A stretch of DNA of 64,000 nucleotides from Arenibacter sp. ARW7G5Y1 (GTDB lineage: Bacteria > Bacteroidota > Bacteroidia > Flavobacteriales > Flavobacteriaceae). Positions 19,896-29,185 of this stretch are shown piece after piece. The stretch spans positions 62,001 through 126,000 of the forward strand of contig NZ_QJJZ01000003.1 in NCBI RefSeq assembly GCF_003201775.1, written 5' to 3'. Within the stretch, counting starts at the first letter, position 1, and every line of letters starts with the position of its first letter. Made by a program: the position numbers and the translations under genes. The notes beneath the pieces are model-generated. The model worked only from the letters and a program-made list of their open reading frames with translations, did no database searches and was not told the DNA's origin.

Positions 19896-22277
19896 ATGAA
19901 AAATGCATTTTTTTGCACACTATTTATATTCCTTGCTTTTAGTTGTGGAGGTTCAGATGATGATCCTATAGAAGAACCCCTTGAAGATCCCGTTGCAGAG
20001 GAAGATGGGGGTGTAGCCGATCCCGTAGACCCTACAGATAATTTTACGATTACCGAAGACGGCAATGTAAAACGCGATACCTATGTAATCTTACCTAATG
20101 ACAGTAAGCTTAAGGCAGAGGATCTGACCGTATCATCCCTATTTTCCGATGATGTGATAAATGACAACCACAAATCCGAGATTGAATTGTTTAATGAAAG
20201 TTCATTTGAGCTATTGTTTGCAAAGGATAAGGAAGGGGAAATACTTATGCTTTCCTATGTAAACCCAATTAGTAAGGAGCCTTTGGTTATTACTGCGGAA
20301 ACAACTGCTGTTGCCTTGGTCATGATGCATCCTTGGACGTTTGAGATGTCTGCAGAAACAAAGCTGGAAGCTGTAGACAAAATAAGGCAAACCCCAGGAT
20401 TTGAAGAATTGAGGATTAGTGTTGAAGAACAAATTGCCACGGGTACCTTGGATGTAGCAAAGAATGAAGCCTTGTTCAACCTTTTGAACCAGTTTCAGAC
20501 CAACCTTGCCGCTAAAGAGGAAGTTAATGTGGAACCGCTAAAATTCACCTTGGAAGATGGAAAAGTAACGGTGCTGAATTACAGGAGCAGTGCTTCCTAT
20601 GGCGTGGGAATCTACGACGGGAACGATGTTTTTATAGAACATAAGTTAAGTGCTGGTTTGAATAAGAGCAGGTATTTGGAAAGTGGTTTCTCCACGGGCG
20701 GGGAGACCGATAACCTTAAAGCAACATTCAATATTCCTTCGGATGGGCAATGGACCATGAAGGCTACTAGCGGCCTATCATTTGATGGTACTCTTCAAAA
20801 TCAGCAAGCCGCCTTTTATAATACCGGCCAATTAACCTTGGGTGTCATAGGCATTTTCTCTGACAGGTTAAAAAAATTGATTAAAAATGCCGATTGTATT
20901 CTGTCGTTGGGCGGTAATGTATTTGACGGACAATCAGAATCCTCTCAAATATCCGATAGGCTCAAATTGTTCAAGGACGGGAAAATATCGGGGGCTTATT
21001 TGGCCTATGACGTATTTTTTTATGTTGCTGATAGGATTGCCAGTATTTTTTCGATTATCGAAGATTGCAGCGGGGTCGACACCGACAAGTATGGTGTAAA
21101 CTTTAAAGGGCTTGGTAAGATTTTAAGTTTTTGGACCAATATAAAAAGTGCCTTTGATACGGGTGCTCTATTTGGTGATTGGTTGCTTTATGATAAGGAA
21201 ATAGAATTCTGTTTTATTAAGGATGGGGATGAATTAAGGGATTGTGTTTATCTAACGGTGAATGGCGACTTGGATTTTGGAGATATTGGTGTAAATAGAA
21301 AATCGCGGTATAAGGTAGAAATCCTTAATGAAACCGATAAGGAAATTACCTTGTATGGTGTCTATACGCAACCAGAAGAAGGTTCAACAGGGCAGTCGGA
21401 ATTTTTCAGAGTGGAGTATCCAAGTGCTGGTGATTGGCCATTGACCATACCGCCCCAAGGATCTTTTGAAATGGAACTATCGTGCGCTCCTAAGGAAATA
21501 CGGGAATATACCACGGAAGTATCCTTTTATATCAACCCCGACTTTGATGATGGCTTACATGGTCAAGATTCCAGTCTTAGAATGGAGGCGGTAGCCAACG
21601 TTATTATGAATAGGGTGAGTGTTACCCATAATTTACCTCAAACTTTACCAAAAAGTGGGGATGAGGTAAGCTTTGATGTAGCTATAACCAATAATTCTCC
21701 TGATGACCTGAAGCTGGCTTGGATCAGGGAGGAAATTGAGGAGGGTAGCCCCACAATAAGTAAAAGGCTTGAACCTCCCGTTGATTTTATTATTCCAAAG
21801 GATGGAACAAGAACAGTAACCATGAAGGCAGAAGCTGAATATGTTCATGAATATTCCGGAACATTCGTTGTAGAGTTTTTTCATGAAAACGGAACGGGGA
21901 CTGGATGGTTACCGCCCGAGGATATAGAAGGCAATACTGTTGTTTATAGGACTGACTCAACGGGAGATCCTGTAACCACCACAACCAATACCATTAATTT
22001 TGGAGAGATTAATACGGCAAGTTCCAAAAGTTCAGCTTTTTATTTATCTAAGGAAACCTTTGACCCTATAAATATTTCCATCTCCTTACCTAATGGATTC
22101 GATGTTGTAGGAGGGTCGCCCTTTTTAATGGATTCAGATTATATGAACATCCCAAAAAATGTTCAAATTAATTTTAGACCCACAGAAGAAAGACCCTACA
22201 ATGGCAATATCGTAATCAGCAATGACTACAACAATTCTGAAATTATCATTCCTGTGAGCGGGACTGGTGTAAACTAG
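19896..22277 (+). CDS. Large lipoprotein with choice-of-anchor-D-like repeats
   Basis: A 793-residue lipoprotein. The lipobox LAFSCGGSDDD places the modified Cys at residue 17, followed by an acidic linker (PIEEPLEDPVAEEDGG) of the kind that favours surface export in Bacteroidota. The first ~400 residues hold no recognised domain. Three Ig-like repeats follow, each with LDFGDIGVNRKSRYKVEILN, SFDVAITNNSPDDLKL and INFGEINTASSKSSAFYLSK type openings, ending NIVISNDYNNSEIIIPVSGTG, the pattern of choice-of-anchor D / ASH domains. A structural or adhesive surface role is likely; no enzyme motif is visible. Confidence 0.7.
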   Translation: MKNAFFCTLFIFLAFSCGGSDDDPIEEPLEDPVAEEDGGVADPVDPTDNFTITEDGNVKRDTYVILPNDSKLKAEDLTVSSLFSDDVINDNHKSEIELFNESSFELLFAKDKEGEILMLSYVNPISKEPLVITAETTAVALVMMHPWTFEMSAETKLEAVDKIRQTPGFEELRISVEEQIATGTLDVAKNEALFNLLNQFQTNLAAKEEVNVEPLKFTLEDGKVTVLNYRSSASYGVGIYDGNDVFIEHKLSAGLNKSRYLESGFSTGGETDNLKATFNIPSDGQWTMKATSGLSFDGTLQNQQAAFYNTGQLTLGVIGIFSDRLKKLIKNADCILSLGGNVFDGQSESSQISDRLKLFKDGKISGAYLAYDVFFYVADRIASIFSIIEDCSGVDTDKYGVNFKGLGKILSFWTNIKSAFDTGALFGDWLLYDKEIEFCFIKDGDELRDCVYLTVNGDLDFGDIGVNRKSRYKVEILNETDKEITLYGVYTQPEEGSTGQSEFFRVEYPSAGDWPLTIPPQGSFEMELSCAPKEIREYTTEVSFYINPDFDDGLHGQDSSLRMEAVANVIMNRVSVTHNLPQTLPKSGDEVSFDVAITNNSPDDLKLAWIREEIEEGSPTISKRLEPPVDFIIPKDGTRTVTMKAEAEYVHEYSGTFVVEFFHENGTGTGWLPPEDIEGNTVVYRTDSTGDPVTTTTNTINFGEINTASSKSSAFYLSKETFDPINISISLPNGFDVVGGSPFLMDSDYMNIPKNVQINFRPTEERPYNGNIVISNDYNNSEIIIPVSGTGVN

Positions 22278-22298
22278 ACAAAAATAAGTTGCTCAAAT

Positions 22299-22374
22299 CA
22301 AATCTTAATCTAGATTCACAAATATTAAATAAAACAATAGACAAGTAATTTGTAAATGTGTGTGGAATGGGATT
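22299..22374 (+). repeat. R2 direct repeat, left copy
   Basis: 76 bp almost identical to 33133-33209 (differences at one 3-4 nt patch and one base). It includes the palindrome AATCTAGATT. It lies 75 bp upstream of the DUF6642-like gene. Confidence 0.85.
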
Positions 22375-22410
22375 TTATATGAAAACGCTGAAAAACTTGA
22401 AGAGTTACAG

Positions 22411-22418
22411 TAATTTTG
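22411..22418 (+). promoter_or_regulatory. Candidate -7 box for the DUF6642-like gene
   Basis: TAATTTTG matches TAnnTTTG and is 32 bp before TTG 22450. A -33 element at normal spacing is not obvious. Confidence 0.35.
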
Positions 22419-22449
22419 TGTTTAACATACTTTATACAATTTCAGAAAC

Positions 22450-23049
22450 TTGCTAGAGAAAAGACAACAATTACCCCAAGAGCAATTTATAGATGCAGAT
22501 TATTTCATTTATTGTTTGGAAGGGGTTCAAGAAATAGAAACGGACAAGGTTACCGAAACACAGGAAAACCTGGGGCAATTGGCCATAAAGTATGGGGTAG
22601 CTAGCATATATAAAACATGCGACACCATTGAAGGATTGGAAGATAGCTTAAATGCATTGGTTTTGGACGACCATCATTTTAGGGATTATGAAATCATCTA
22701 TTTGGTCATGTCCGGTGAGGCCAATAGTATTTGCCTAAATGGCTATTACTATAGTTTGCAGGAAATTGCTGAAATTTTTGAAGGAAGGTTAAAAGGAAAG
22801 ATCTTGCACTTCTCAAATACTAAAATTCTGGATTTGGACGAAGAAGAAGCACAATATTTTTTGGATATCACTGGCGCAAAAGGTGTTTCTGGCTATGGTA
22901 ATGAATTTAATGGAATAAGTAGCGCAAATCTTGATAAGGCATTCTTCAACTTATTTAAAGAAGATGATAATATGCTGGATATTGTAGAAGAGTTGCACCA
23001 AAGACATTACCATGTCTGCAAATTGCTCGATTTTAGATTGTACTATTAG
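22450..23049 (+). CDS. DUF6642-like protein
   Basis: A 199-residue cytoplasmic protein. It reads LEKRQQLPQEQFIDADYFIYCLEGVQ, then LGQLAIKYGVASIYKTCDTIEGLEDSLN and a tail HYHVCKLLDFRLYY. I recall this as the DUF6642 family, found near mobile and defence genes, function unknown; the fold may be a nucleoside-deoxyribosyltransferase or TIR-like Rossmann type, which is a guess. There is no ATG: the frame opens after a stop at 22423, and TTG 22450 gives the family-like N-terminus. TAATTTTG at 22411-22418 fits a -7 box. The stop codon lies inside the first R1 unit. Confidence 0.65.
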   Translation: MLEKRQQLPQEQFIDADYFIYCLEGVQEIETDKVTETQENLGQLAIKYGVASIYKTCDTIEGLEDSLNALVLDDHHFRDYEIIYLVMSGEANSICLNGYYYSLQEIAEIFEGRLKGKILHFSNTKILDLDEEEAQYFLDITGAKGVSGYGNEFNGISSANLDKAFFNLFKEDDNMLDIVEELHQRHYHVCKLLDFRLYY

Positions 23050-23270
23050 TGAAACTCAATTTTGAGAAGTCAGTAAGACGTACTGAAAATTGCAAGTTGA
23101 ACTAATCCCGCCATTTTCGGCGGGATCTAGGTTCAATACCTCGATCCTTGGGTCGATTCCTATTATTAGTGAAACTCAATTTTGAGAAGTCAGTAAGACG
23201 TACTGAAAATTGCAAGTTGAACTAATCCCGCCATTTTCGGCGGGATCTAGGTTCAATACCTCGACCCTTG
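23041..23270 (+). repeat. R1 repeat, tandem copies B and C (120-bp period)
   Basis: 23041-23160 and 23161-23270 are near-identical, offset by exactly 120 bp. Each unit has four successive hairpins: CTCAA TT TTGAG; CAGTA AGACG TACTG; ATCCCGCC N6 GGCGGGAT; TCGAYCC TT GGGTCGA (intact in B, cut short in C). Copy B overlaps the last three codons of the DUF6642-like gene. The unit joins as GGGTCGATTCC-TATTATTAG, showing where one copy ends and the next begins. Confidence 0.9.
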
Positions 23271-23395
23271 ATCCTAAAATTTTGCGACCGACCCAGGAGT
23301 TATTATCTCCGTGGGCCCCAGAATTCGTATATTTTAATATTCATGGTCTTTTGTTTTATAAATTGTTATTTTCATAAATCTAAATACATATTAAA
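23271..23395. other. Short spacer before the DUF4838 gene
   Basis: AT-rich upstream region after the R1 tandem; together with R1 it makes a 346-bp stretch without a gene. No exact -7 box is seen. Confidence 0.4.
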
Positions 23396-25969
23396 ATGAA
23401 AGAAAAGATGCAACCTACTTTCTTAAAAAGGGTGTTTTTTATATTATTAATGGGTTCTTTAATACAATGTTCACCAAAGGTAGCATCTTCATTTTCAGAA
23501 GAAGAATGGGATTCTCTACCCGCAGATGGACCAAATTTGTCCACTTTTAACGGGATTTTTTGCAGTTCTAACGCAACAGCATCAGAATTGTATGCTGCAA
23601 CTGAATTTCAAAGGCTTTTTAGAGGATTTACAGGTAAAGAGTTGCCTATAGATAGTACCGAATCAAAGATTGGAAAAACCATTTTAATAGGCCCTAAAGC
23701 AGCTGTTAAAGTTGGTTTTAAGACAACAACGAAAAAGCTTGGTGAAGAAGGTTTTAATATCGATATCTCTAAGGATCAAATTGCTATTTATGGGGGGCAA
23801 GCCCGGGGTACTCTTTATGGTGTATATGAGTTTTTTGAAAAATATTGTGGTGTTCGGTTCTTGACCCATGATCATACTTTCTATCCACAGGAAGGGAAAA
23901 ATGGGAATTTTAGGATCAAAGGGCGAAATTATACTTACGTTCCTCCTTTTGCTTTTCGTTCTTCCCATTATGGTGAAACACTCCAAAACCCTTCGTTTGC
24001 AGCTAAACTACGCACTAATTCGGTCAAAGGTGAAGAGAAATTTGGCGGTATTACGGGGTATATACGTGTAAGTCATAATGTATCTAATCTTGTTCCCCCT
24101 TCCATTTATGGCAAAGAACATCCAGAATACTATGCTTTGGTTAATGGTAGGAGAGAAGTTAGCATGCATGGCGGTGGACCACAATTATGTTTAACCAATA
24201 AAGACGTTCTGGACATTGTAACGGAGGCTACTTTGGAGGCCATTGAGAAAGATCCTACAAGAAAGAATTTTAACGTTGCACAAATGGATAATGGTAGTTA
24301 CTGCACCTGCGAATCTTGTGCTGCTCTCGATGCTCAAGAGGAATCCCATGCGGGTACCATGATTTCTTTTGTCAATGCAGTTGCAGAGCGTGTTGAAAAA
24401 ACGCATCCAGAGGTTTTAATTGGCACCTATGCTTACGAATACACGCGTAAGCCACCGAAAACAATACGTCCTAGAGATAATGTTATGCTCATGTTATGTA
24501 GTATTGAATGTTGTAATTTTCATGCGATTGACGATCCTACCTGTATTCTGAACGAAGAATTTAGTAAGGATATGGATGATTGGAACAAAATAGCCAAAAA
24601 CATCTTTATTTGGAATTATAATGTCAATTTCAGGGCGTTTCTCCTCCCTTTTCCAAATTTACAAACCATTGGAAATAATGTGGAATATTTTGCAGACAAT
24701 AGTGGTCGTGGCGTATTTATGCAGGCAGCCGGAAATGGTTTTTCTACGGAGTTAAGCGACTTACGAAATTATGTAATTTCGCGCTGTCTATGGAAACCTG
24801 GCCGCGATAGTTGGCAAGAAACAATCGACTTCTGTCGGATGCATTATAAGGAAGCCGCACAACCTATCATTGATTACTTAAGTTATTATCACAATTTGAT
24901 TGAAAAAGAAAAGAGGCACCCCGGTCTTTTTTCTACTGAAGCACCTTTATGCTTAAATGCAGAAACAGTAGATCAAATAGATTCTTTTTTTAAGGAAGCA
25001 TTATCATTGGCAAAATCGGAAGAGGTGCGTACGCGGGTAGAAAAGGCATCGTTATGTGTTTATCGGGCAAAATTGAGTGTAGCGACGATGAATCTTACCT
25101 ATGAAAATGGCTATTGTAAGCCTTCTTTAAAGGAAGGCGATGAGGCTTTATTGGATACATATACTGATCTATGTGCAAAGTATAACGTAATAATGGATAA
25201 TGAATATGTGAAAAATGAGACCTACCTAGAAAATATGCGTAATATTTTTTCAGGGTTGAAAGCAGTTCAATTAGAAAATAACTATTGGAGTTTAGTGGTA
25301 ATACCTGAAAGCAATGCTAAAGTGGTGGAGATGACCTATAAGCCTAAAGATAGAAACGTGGTTCAGCCTACGCGTTCATTTGATCGTTTTCGTTTTGAGG
25401 AATGGGTCAGAGAGGGAGATGGCCCAAAACCTGATGGAATTTTAGGGTATGAAATTGTGGAGCAAAGCCCAACAAAAGTAATTATTGCACTTACAACAAA
25501 TGATGGCGCACGAATTGAACGTACCATCAGTCTCGAAGGAGATGGCATCCACTTTGAAACCTCAATAAAGTCAGAGGTGGACCGTTCCTTTAATTTCTTC
25601 GTACACCCGGAATACAATGCTGGGTCGGGCTCTTTAGACCCTCAAGAAGTTGGTGTTTATGTTAAAGCTAACCATTGGTTGCAGGTAAACCAGGGTTGGG
25701 AAAATGCAAAACCAACAGAAAGGACAAATTCAATAATGAAAGAAGGTCTTAAAGGGGGTTCCTTTGCCTATTTTAATCAGAAGTCCGGATTTGGTGTTGA
25801 GCAACGTTTTAAACCGGGTACTTTTGAAAATTTAAATCTTTTCTGGAGTCCAGAGCGAGTACAGATCAATTTGGAAATGACGCCTAATGTTAAACAACTT
25901 AAAGCGGGGCAAGAGGCAAGTTACGCTTATGCTATACATTATTTGGATAAAGCACCAATAAATAATTAA
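23396..25969 (+). CDS. DUF4838 lipoprotein, alpha-glucuronidase-like
   Basis: An 857-residue lipoprotein (LLMGSLIQCSPK, lipobox Cys near residue 26; ATG 23408 is an alternative start). Residues about 50-150 match the alpha-glucuronidase N-terminal fold (ELYAATEFQRLFRGFTGKELP, TLYGVYEFFEKYCGVRFLTHD). Residues 200-480 are DUF4838, with the cysteine cluster NGSYCTCESCAALD and DNVMLMLCSIECCN, typical for the family and possibly metal-binding. The C-terminal ~250 residues form beta-rich modules. Likely a surface glycoside hydrolase of unknown substrate. No transporter or other sugar enzyme is adjacent, and its codon use is closer to the AT-rich island than to the flanks. Confidence 0.8.
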   Translation: MKEKMQPTFLKRVFFILLMGSLIQCSPKVASSFSEEEWDSLPADGPNLSTFNGIFCSSNATASELYAATEFQRLFRGFTGKELPIDSTESKIGKTILIGPKAAVKVGFKTTTKKLGEEGFNIDISKDQIAIYGGQARGTLYGVYEFFEKYCGVRFLTHDHTFYPQEGKNGNFRIKGRNYTYVPPFAFRSSHYGETLQNPSFAAKLRTNSVKGEEKFGGITGYIRVSHNVSNLVPPSIYGKEHPEYYALVNGRREVSMHGGGPQLCLTNKDVLDIVTEATLEAIEKDPTRKNFNVAQMDNGSYCTCESCAALDAQEESHAGTMISFVNAVAERVEKTHPEVLIGTYAYEYTRKPPKTIRPRDNVMLMLCSIECCNFHAIDDPTCILNEEFSKDMDDWNKIAKNIFIWNYNVNFRAFLLPFPNLQTIGNNVEYFADNSGRGVFMQAAGNGFSTELSDLRNYVISRCLWKPGRDSWQETIDFCRMHYKEAAQPIIDYLSYYHNLIEKEKRHPGLFSTEAPLCLNAETVDQIDSFFKEALSLAKSEEVRTRVEKASLCVYRAKLSVATMNLTYENGYCKPSLKEGDEALLDTYTDLCAKYNVIMDNEYVKNETYLENMRNIFSGLKAVQLENNYWSLVVIPESNAKVVEMTYKPKDRNVVQPTRSFDRFRFEEWVREGDGPKPDGILGYEIVEQSPTKVIIALTTNDGARIERTISLEGDGIHFETSIKSEVDRSFNFFVHPEYNAGSGSLDPQEVGVYVKANHWLQVNQGWENAKPTERTNSIMKEGLKGGSFAYFNQKSGFGVEQRFKPGTFENLNLFWSPERVQINLEMTPNVKQLKAGQEASYAYAIHYLDKAPINN

Positions 25970-26019
25970 AAGTTACTCGCTCTCCCAAAATATTTTTAGA
26001 ATACATTAAACTTAAAATT

Positions 26020-26277
26020 ATGGTAAAAAAATTTAGGTTTCTATTGCTTTTAGTATTTTTTAGTCTTGGTTGTGAAAGTAATGGTGATGGCTGTGAAGAA
26101 GGTTATGTAAGGCAAGTTGGACCAGATGCTTCTGAATGGTGTGTAGAAGAATTTAAGGAAGATGGTATTGACAAAGAGTACCGAACCGGAGAAAGTTATT
26201 ATCATCAAAAGTATGGCCTAATAACATATACTAGTGGTAAATGGACAGACAAACACAATCAAGTAATTTGGCCTTAG
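26020..26277 (+). CDS. Small cysteine-containing lipoprotein, unknown
   Basis: An 85-residue protein with lipoprotein signal LLLLVFFSLGCESN (Cys18). The mature part has two further cysteines (GDGCEEGY and SEWCVEEF) able to form a disulfide, and ends SGKWTDKHNQVIWP. No family recognised. It lies 50 bp after the DUF4838 gene and may be co-transcribed with it. Confidence 0.6.
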   Translation: MVKKFRFLLLLVFFSLGCESNGDGCEEGYVRQVGPDASEWCVEEFKEDGIDKEYRTGESYYHQKYGLITYTSGKWTDKHNQVIWP

Positions 26278-26843
26278 TATCATTTAAGGATTCCATGCAT
26301 CAATATAGTATCTAAAAAGGTATAATATCAAGCTTACTTTCTTAAATCTTGGCAAATTTGGCTTTTGTTAGACCATACGGACTTTACAATCCAACACCCA
26401 AGTCCTAAGGATTCTTGTGAAATACTAACATGTAGGTATATTTTAGACAATAGAATTATAGTTACGTGGATTAAGTTTTGTTGGCATTATGCCAACGCGT
26501 CAACCTGCTTTATTTTTGATTCAGCCACTGACTAAACCAATAATTCAAAATGTACATAATATCTTACACCTGCCAGCCGAAGCAGTTTTATCAAGACAGG
26601 CATATGATCCATTGCCATAGGTTAAGGATTGCCAATACAAAGGCCAATGCTCCAACTCGCATAAACTTTAAAAGATTCCAAGTCTTTCAACAGTATGCCG
26701 TCCTTAAAACTCTTTTTAAGTCGACTACCTCACACTTGGCAAGCAAGTAAACAACCTCGGGGCAAGCCCGCGAGGCATTCGTAGGTAACGACCTTTAATT
26801 TTCGAGGCAAGCCTCGGGGTATTATACCCTTTGGCGGTGCCAA
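26278..26843. other. Non-coding stretch with a cluster of GC-rich hairpins
   Basis: No gene is supported; the 66-codon frame at 26550-26750 lacks coding character. At about 26753-26832 three hairpins follow one another: CTCGGGGC..GCCCGCGAG, CGAGG CAAG CCTCG and GGGTAT TATACCC. They look like a REP-type intergenic element. Confidence 0.5.
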
Positions 26844-26961
26844 TAAAATGAAAACCTTAAAAAGTCTATGGTTTTTATGTAGTTGTTAGTTAAATTTTAT
26901 TTGTAACTTTTTAGTCTCCAGATAATTACTGCCTACGTTTTTACTTTCCCCCATTAAATAG
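26844..26961 (+). promoter_or_regulatory. Duplicated upstream element U, copy 1
   Basis: 118 bp that aligns end to end with 29010-29126 (117 bp). A 33-nt core (26853-26885) is identical and contains AAAACC...GGTTTT, a stem-loop with TTAAAAAGTCTAT as loop; the 3' part ends in a shared ACTTCCCCCATT-like motif. It lies 47 bp before the start of the metallo-beta-lactamase gene, while copy 2 is 59 bp before the next gene. This placement suggests a shared promoter or leader. Confidence 0.6.
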
Positions 26962-27008
26962 CTGTTATTGGCACTATGGTATTGAGCTAATCTCAAAAAT
27001 TGTTATTT

Positions 27009-28946
27009 ATGGCACAGGGGTGGATTCGGGCATATAGTGATGAGTATCGCTTTTTTAAGGATAAAACATATAGTCGCAAGGACAAATCATTCTTTAGAAA
27101 AGATTTTACTACCTCCTTTCATTTAACCGCAAATGAAAACGCAGCAGTTCTCAAAACATTACATTGGGGGGATGAACTCATTCTCCCGGATGGAATAGGG
27201 TCGGACGATTGGACGAGAGGTATTGTGGATGGACAAGAAGGATTTCTCAAACGATGGCATGTAGTGGAAATAGGCTATTTGGCCAAAGATGTCGATGATA
27301 ATAAAACACCCTACACTTCTAGACTCCAGTTATCGGATAACGAATACCGCAAAGATTTGCTTTGGGGAGATTTAATCCAGATCACCAAAAGGGAAAACGA
27401 TCTATGTAGTGTAAGGGCTAGAGGATGGTTTGGAAAGTTAAGTTCACATCTTATTGGCGAAACAGCACTTTTAAATATAAATTTTATTGACGTAGGTCAG
27501 GGTGACGGTGTACTTATTCGTTTTCCGGAAGGAAGACATATGCTCCTCGATGGAGGATTGCCCAGGGCGAATCAGCAAACAGGTAAAAATGGAGCGGATT
27601 TTGTAGACTGGAAATTCTTTTTTGATTATGGTCATTATAAAATTCAACTAGACAGTATGATGGCTTCCCATTGTGATTCCGACCATTACGGCGGACTATG
27701 GGATTTAGTGAAAAAAGACCCGGAAACTGATTTGGAATTGGATTGCATCGATTTAAAAATTGGTGAATTCCACCATGCCGGATTATCTACCTGGGTAGAC
27801 AAGGGTGATACTCATAAAGACGGTCTTGGACCCAAAAAAAGCAGTCATTTCACCCGTCTCTTAAATGATAGGCAAGATGCCATTTCGTGCCTGGATCCAG
27901 ATAATCAGGATACCTTGAGTGGCCATTGGAAATCATTCTTAAAAGATATTATCGAGGAACTTCCTGAAACTACCTTCAATAGGGTAGGGGTAACCTCTGA
28001 AAGTTTAAAGGCAGGACAGGATTTACCGGAAATATGGCCAAATACGTCCGATTGTAAGATCAAAGTATTGGCTCCGGTGACCAAAAATGTAGACGGTCAG
28101 CCCGCTTTAAAGGACCTTGGCAACTCGGGGGTCAATAAAAATGGCCATAGCATTTGTCTGAGACTCAATTACCACAATGCCCAGATATTGCTGACAGGTG
28201 ATTTAAACAAAGCGAGTATGGACTTTATATCGGAAGCGTATGGAGATCGAATATCCAGTTTCAACTGCGATGTCGCCAAAGCTTGTCATCATGGCAGCCA
28301 TGATATTTCCTATAAATTCCTACAACATATAAATGCTGGAGCTACCATAATCTCCAGTGGGGACGCTGAAGGTTACGCCCATCCAAGACCAGAGGTCGTG
28401 GCGGCCAGCGCAGTCACCGGACATGTGGATATTGACCCGGTAAAGGACAGATTGGTAACCCCCTTGGTATATATGACAGAGATAGAGCGCTCAGTTTCAC
28501 TAGGAAAGGTCACACATATAAAGATGCGGAACTTTCATGATGGAAATGGTAATGTTAACGATAAGGCCCTGTTGGCACTAAATAAGGCAGAAATCAGCAA
28601 AGCCTCCTATCTCAGTACGGATGAAAAGGAAGCGCTTAATGCCATACAGGATTTAAACGAAAAAAAAGCACACAGAGAGGCGTTGGAGGAGCGCGAAAAG
28701 ACGCTATTGGAAACTATGGAATTGGAATCGAGACAGTTTGAAACCAGGAGCGATTTTCATTTTAAAACCGTACACCAACTGTTCACGATTTCCTATGCCA
28801 CAAAACCACTGGAACGCTCCCGTATTTTGACCAAAAACCATTATGGCCTGGTCAATGTACGTACCGATGGTGAAACCATCATGTGTGCCACTATGGAAGA
28901 AGAAGGTGCAGGATGGACCATACATACGTTTCCGGCAAGATTTTGA
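27009..28946 (+). CDS. ComEC-like metallo-beta-lactamase-fold protein with N-terminal SH3-like modules
   Basis: A 645-residue cytoplasmic protein. Residues 1-140 form two SH3-like modules (VLKTLHWGDELILPDG..., DLLWGDLIQITKRENDLCSVRARGW). The MBL domain begins LNINFIDVGQGDGVLIRFPEG and carries HCDSDH (221-226), ILLTGDLN and ACHHGSHD (His427/428), the ComEC/Rec2-type metal site. A charged coiled coil (residues ~530-575) and a C-terminal domain follow. Standalone ComEC-like MBL proteins are often nucleases or phosphodiesterases and occur in conflict systems. A TTG at 27000 could add three residues; ATG 27009 is chosen. It shares upstream element U with the following gene. Confidence 0.8.
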   Translation: MAQGWIRAYSDEYRFFKDKTYSRKDKSFFRKDFTTSFHLTANENAAVLKTLHWGDELILPDGIGSDDWTRGIVDGQEGFLKRWHVVEIGYLAKDVDDNKTPYTSRLQLSDNEYRKDLLWGDLIQITKRENDLCSVRARGWFGKLSSHLIGETALLNINFIDVGQGDGVLIRFPEGRHMLLDGGLPRANQQTGKNGADFVDWKFFFDYGHYKIQLDSMMASHCDSDHYGGLWDLVKKDPETDLELDCIDLKIGEFHHAGLSTWVDKGDTHKDGLGPKKSSHFTRLLNDRQDAISCLDPDNQDTLSGHWKSFLKDIIEELPETTFNRVGVTSESLKAGQDLPEIWPNTSDCKIKVLAPVTKNVDGQPALKDLGNSGVNKNGHSICLRLNYHNAQILLTGDLNKASMDFISEAYGDRISSFNCDVAKACHHGSHDISYKFLQHINAGATIISSGDAEGYAHPRPEVVAASAVTGHVDIDPVKDRLVTPLVYMTEIERSVSLGKVTHIKMRNFHDGNGNVNDKALLALNKAEISKASYLSTDEKEALNAIQDLNEKKAHREALEEREKTLLETMELESRQFETRSDFHFKTVHQLFTISYATKPLERSRILTKNHYGLVNVRTDGETIMCATMEEEGAGWTIHTFPARF

Positions 28947-29009
28947 GAAGTTACTTTTTTTTTGAAAAGGTATTTTTCAAAAAGGTAGACAACACACTTA
29001 GTGAGTAAT

Positions 29010-29126
29010 TAAAATAAGAACCTTAAAAAGTCTATGGTTTTTATGTAGTTGGTATTCAGGTGATATTCATATCTTATTTATATCCAGGTAATTATCTGCT
29101 AAAATTTCACTTCCCCCATTCAATAG
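29010..29126 (+). promoter_or_regulatory. Duplicated upstream element U, copy 2
   Basis: Partner of 26844-26961, with the identical 33-nt core at 29019-29051. It lies directly upstream of the outer-membrane protein gene. The middle third has diverged while both ends are kept, which argues for function at the ends. Confidence 0.6.
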
Positions 29127-29185
29127 TTGCTCATAATTAAATACTTTATAGAGTCAAGTTTTAATTAACCTTAAACACTATTATT

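Noticed and set aside
26550-26750. 66-codon frame in the 26.3-26.8 kb gap
   Set aside because: No start signal, odd composition and no family resemblance; it lies in repeat-rich non-coding DNA.
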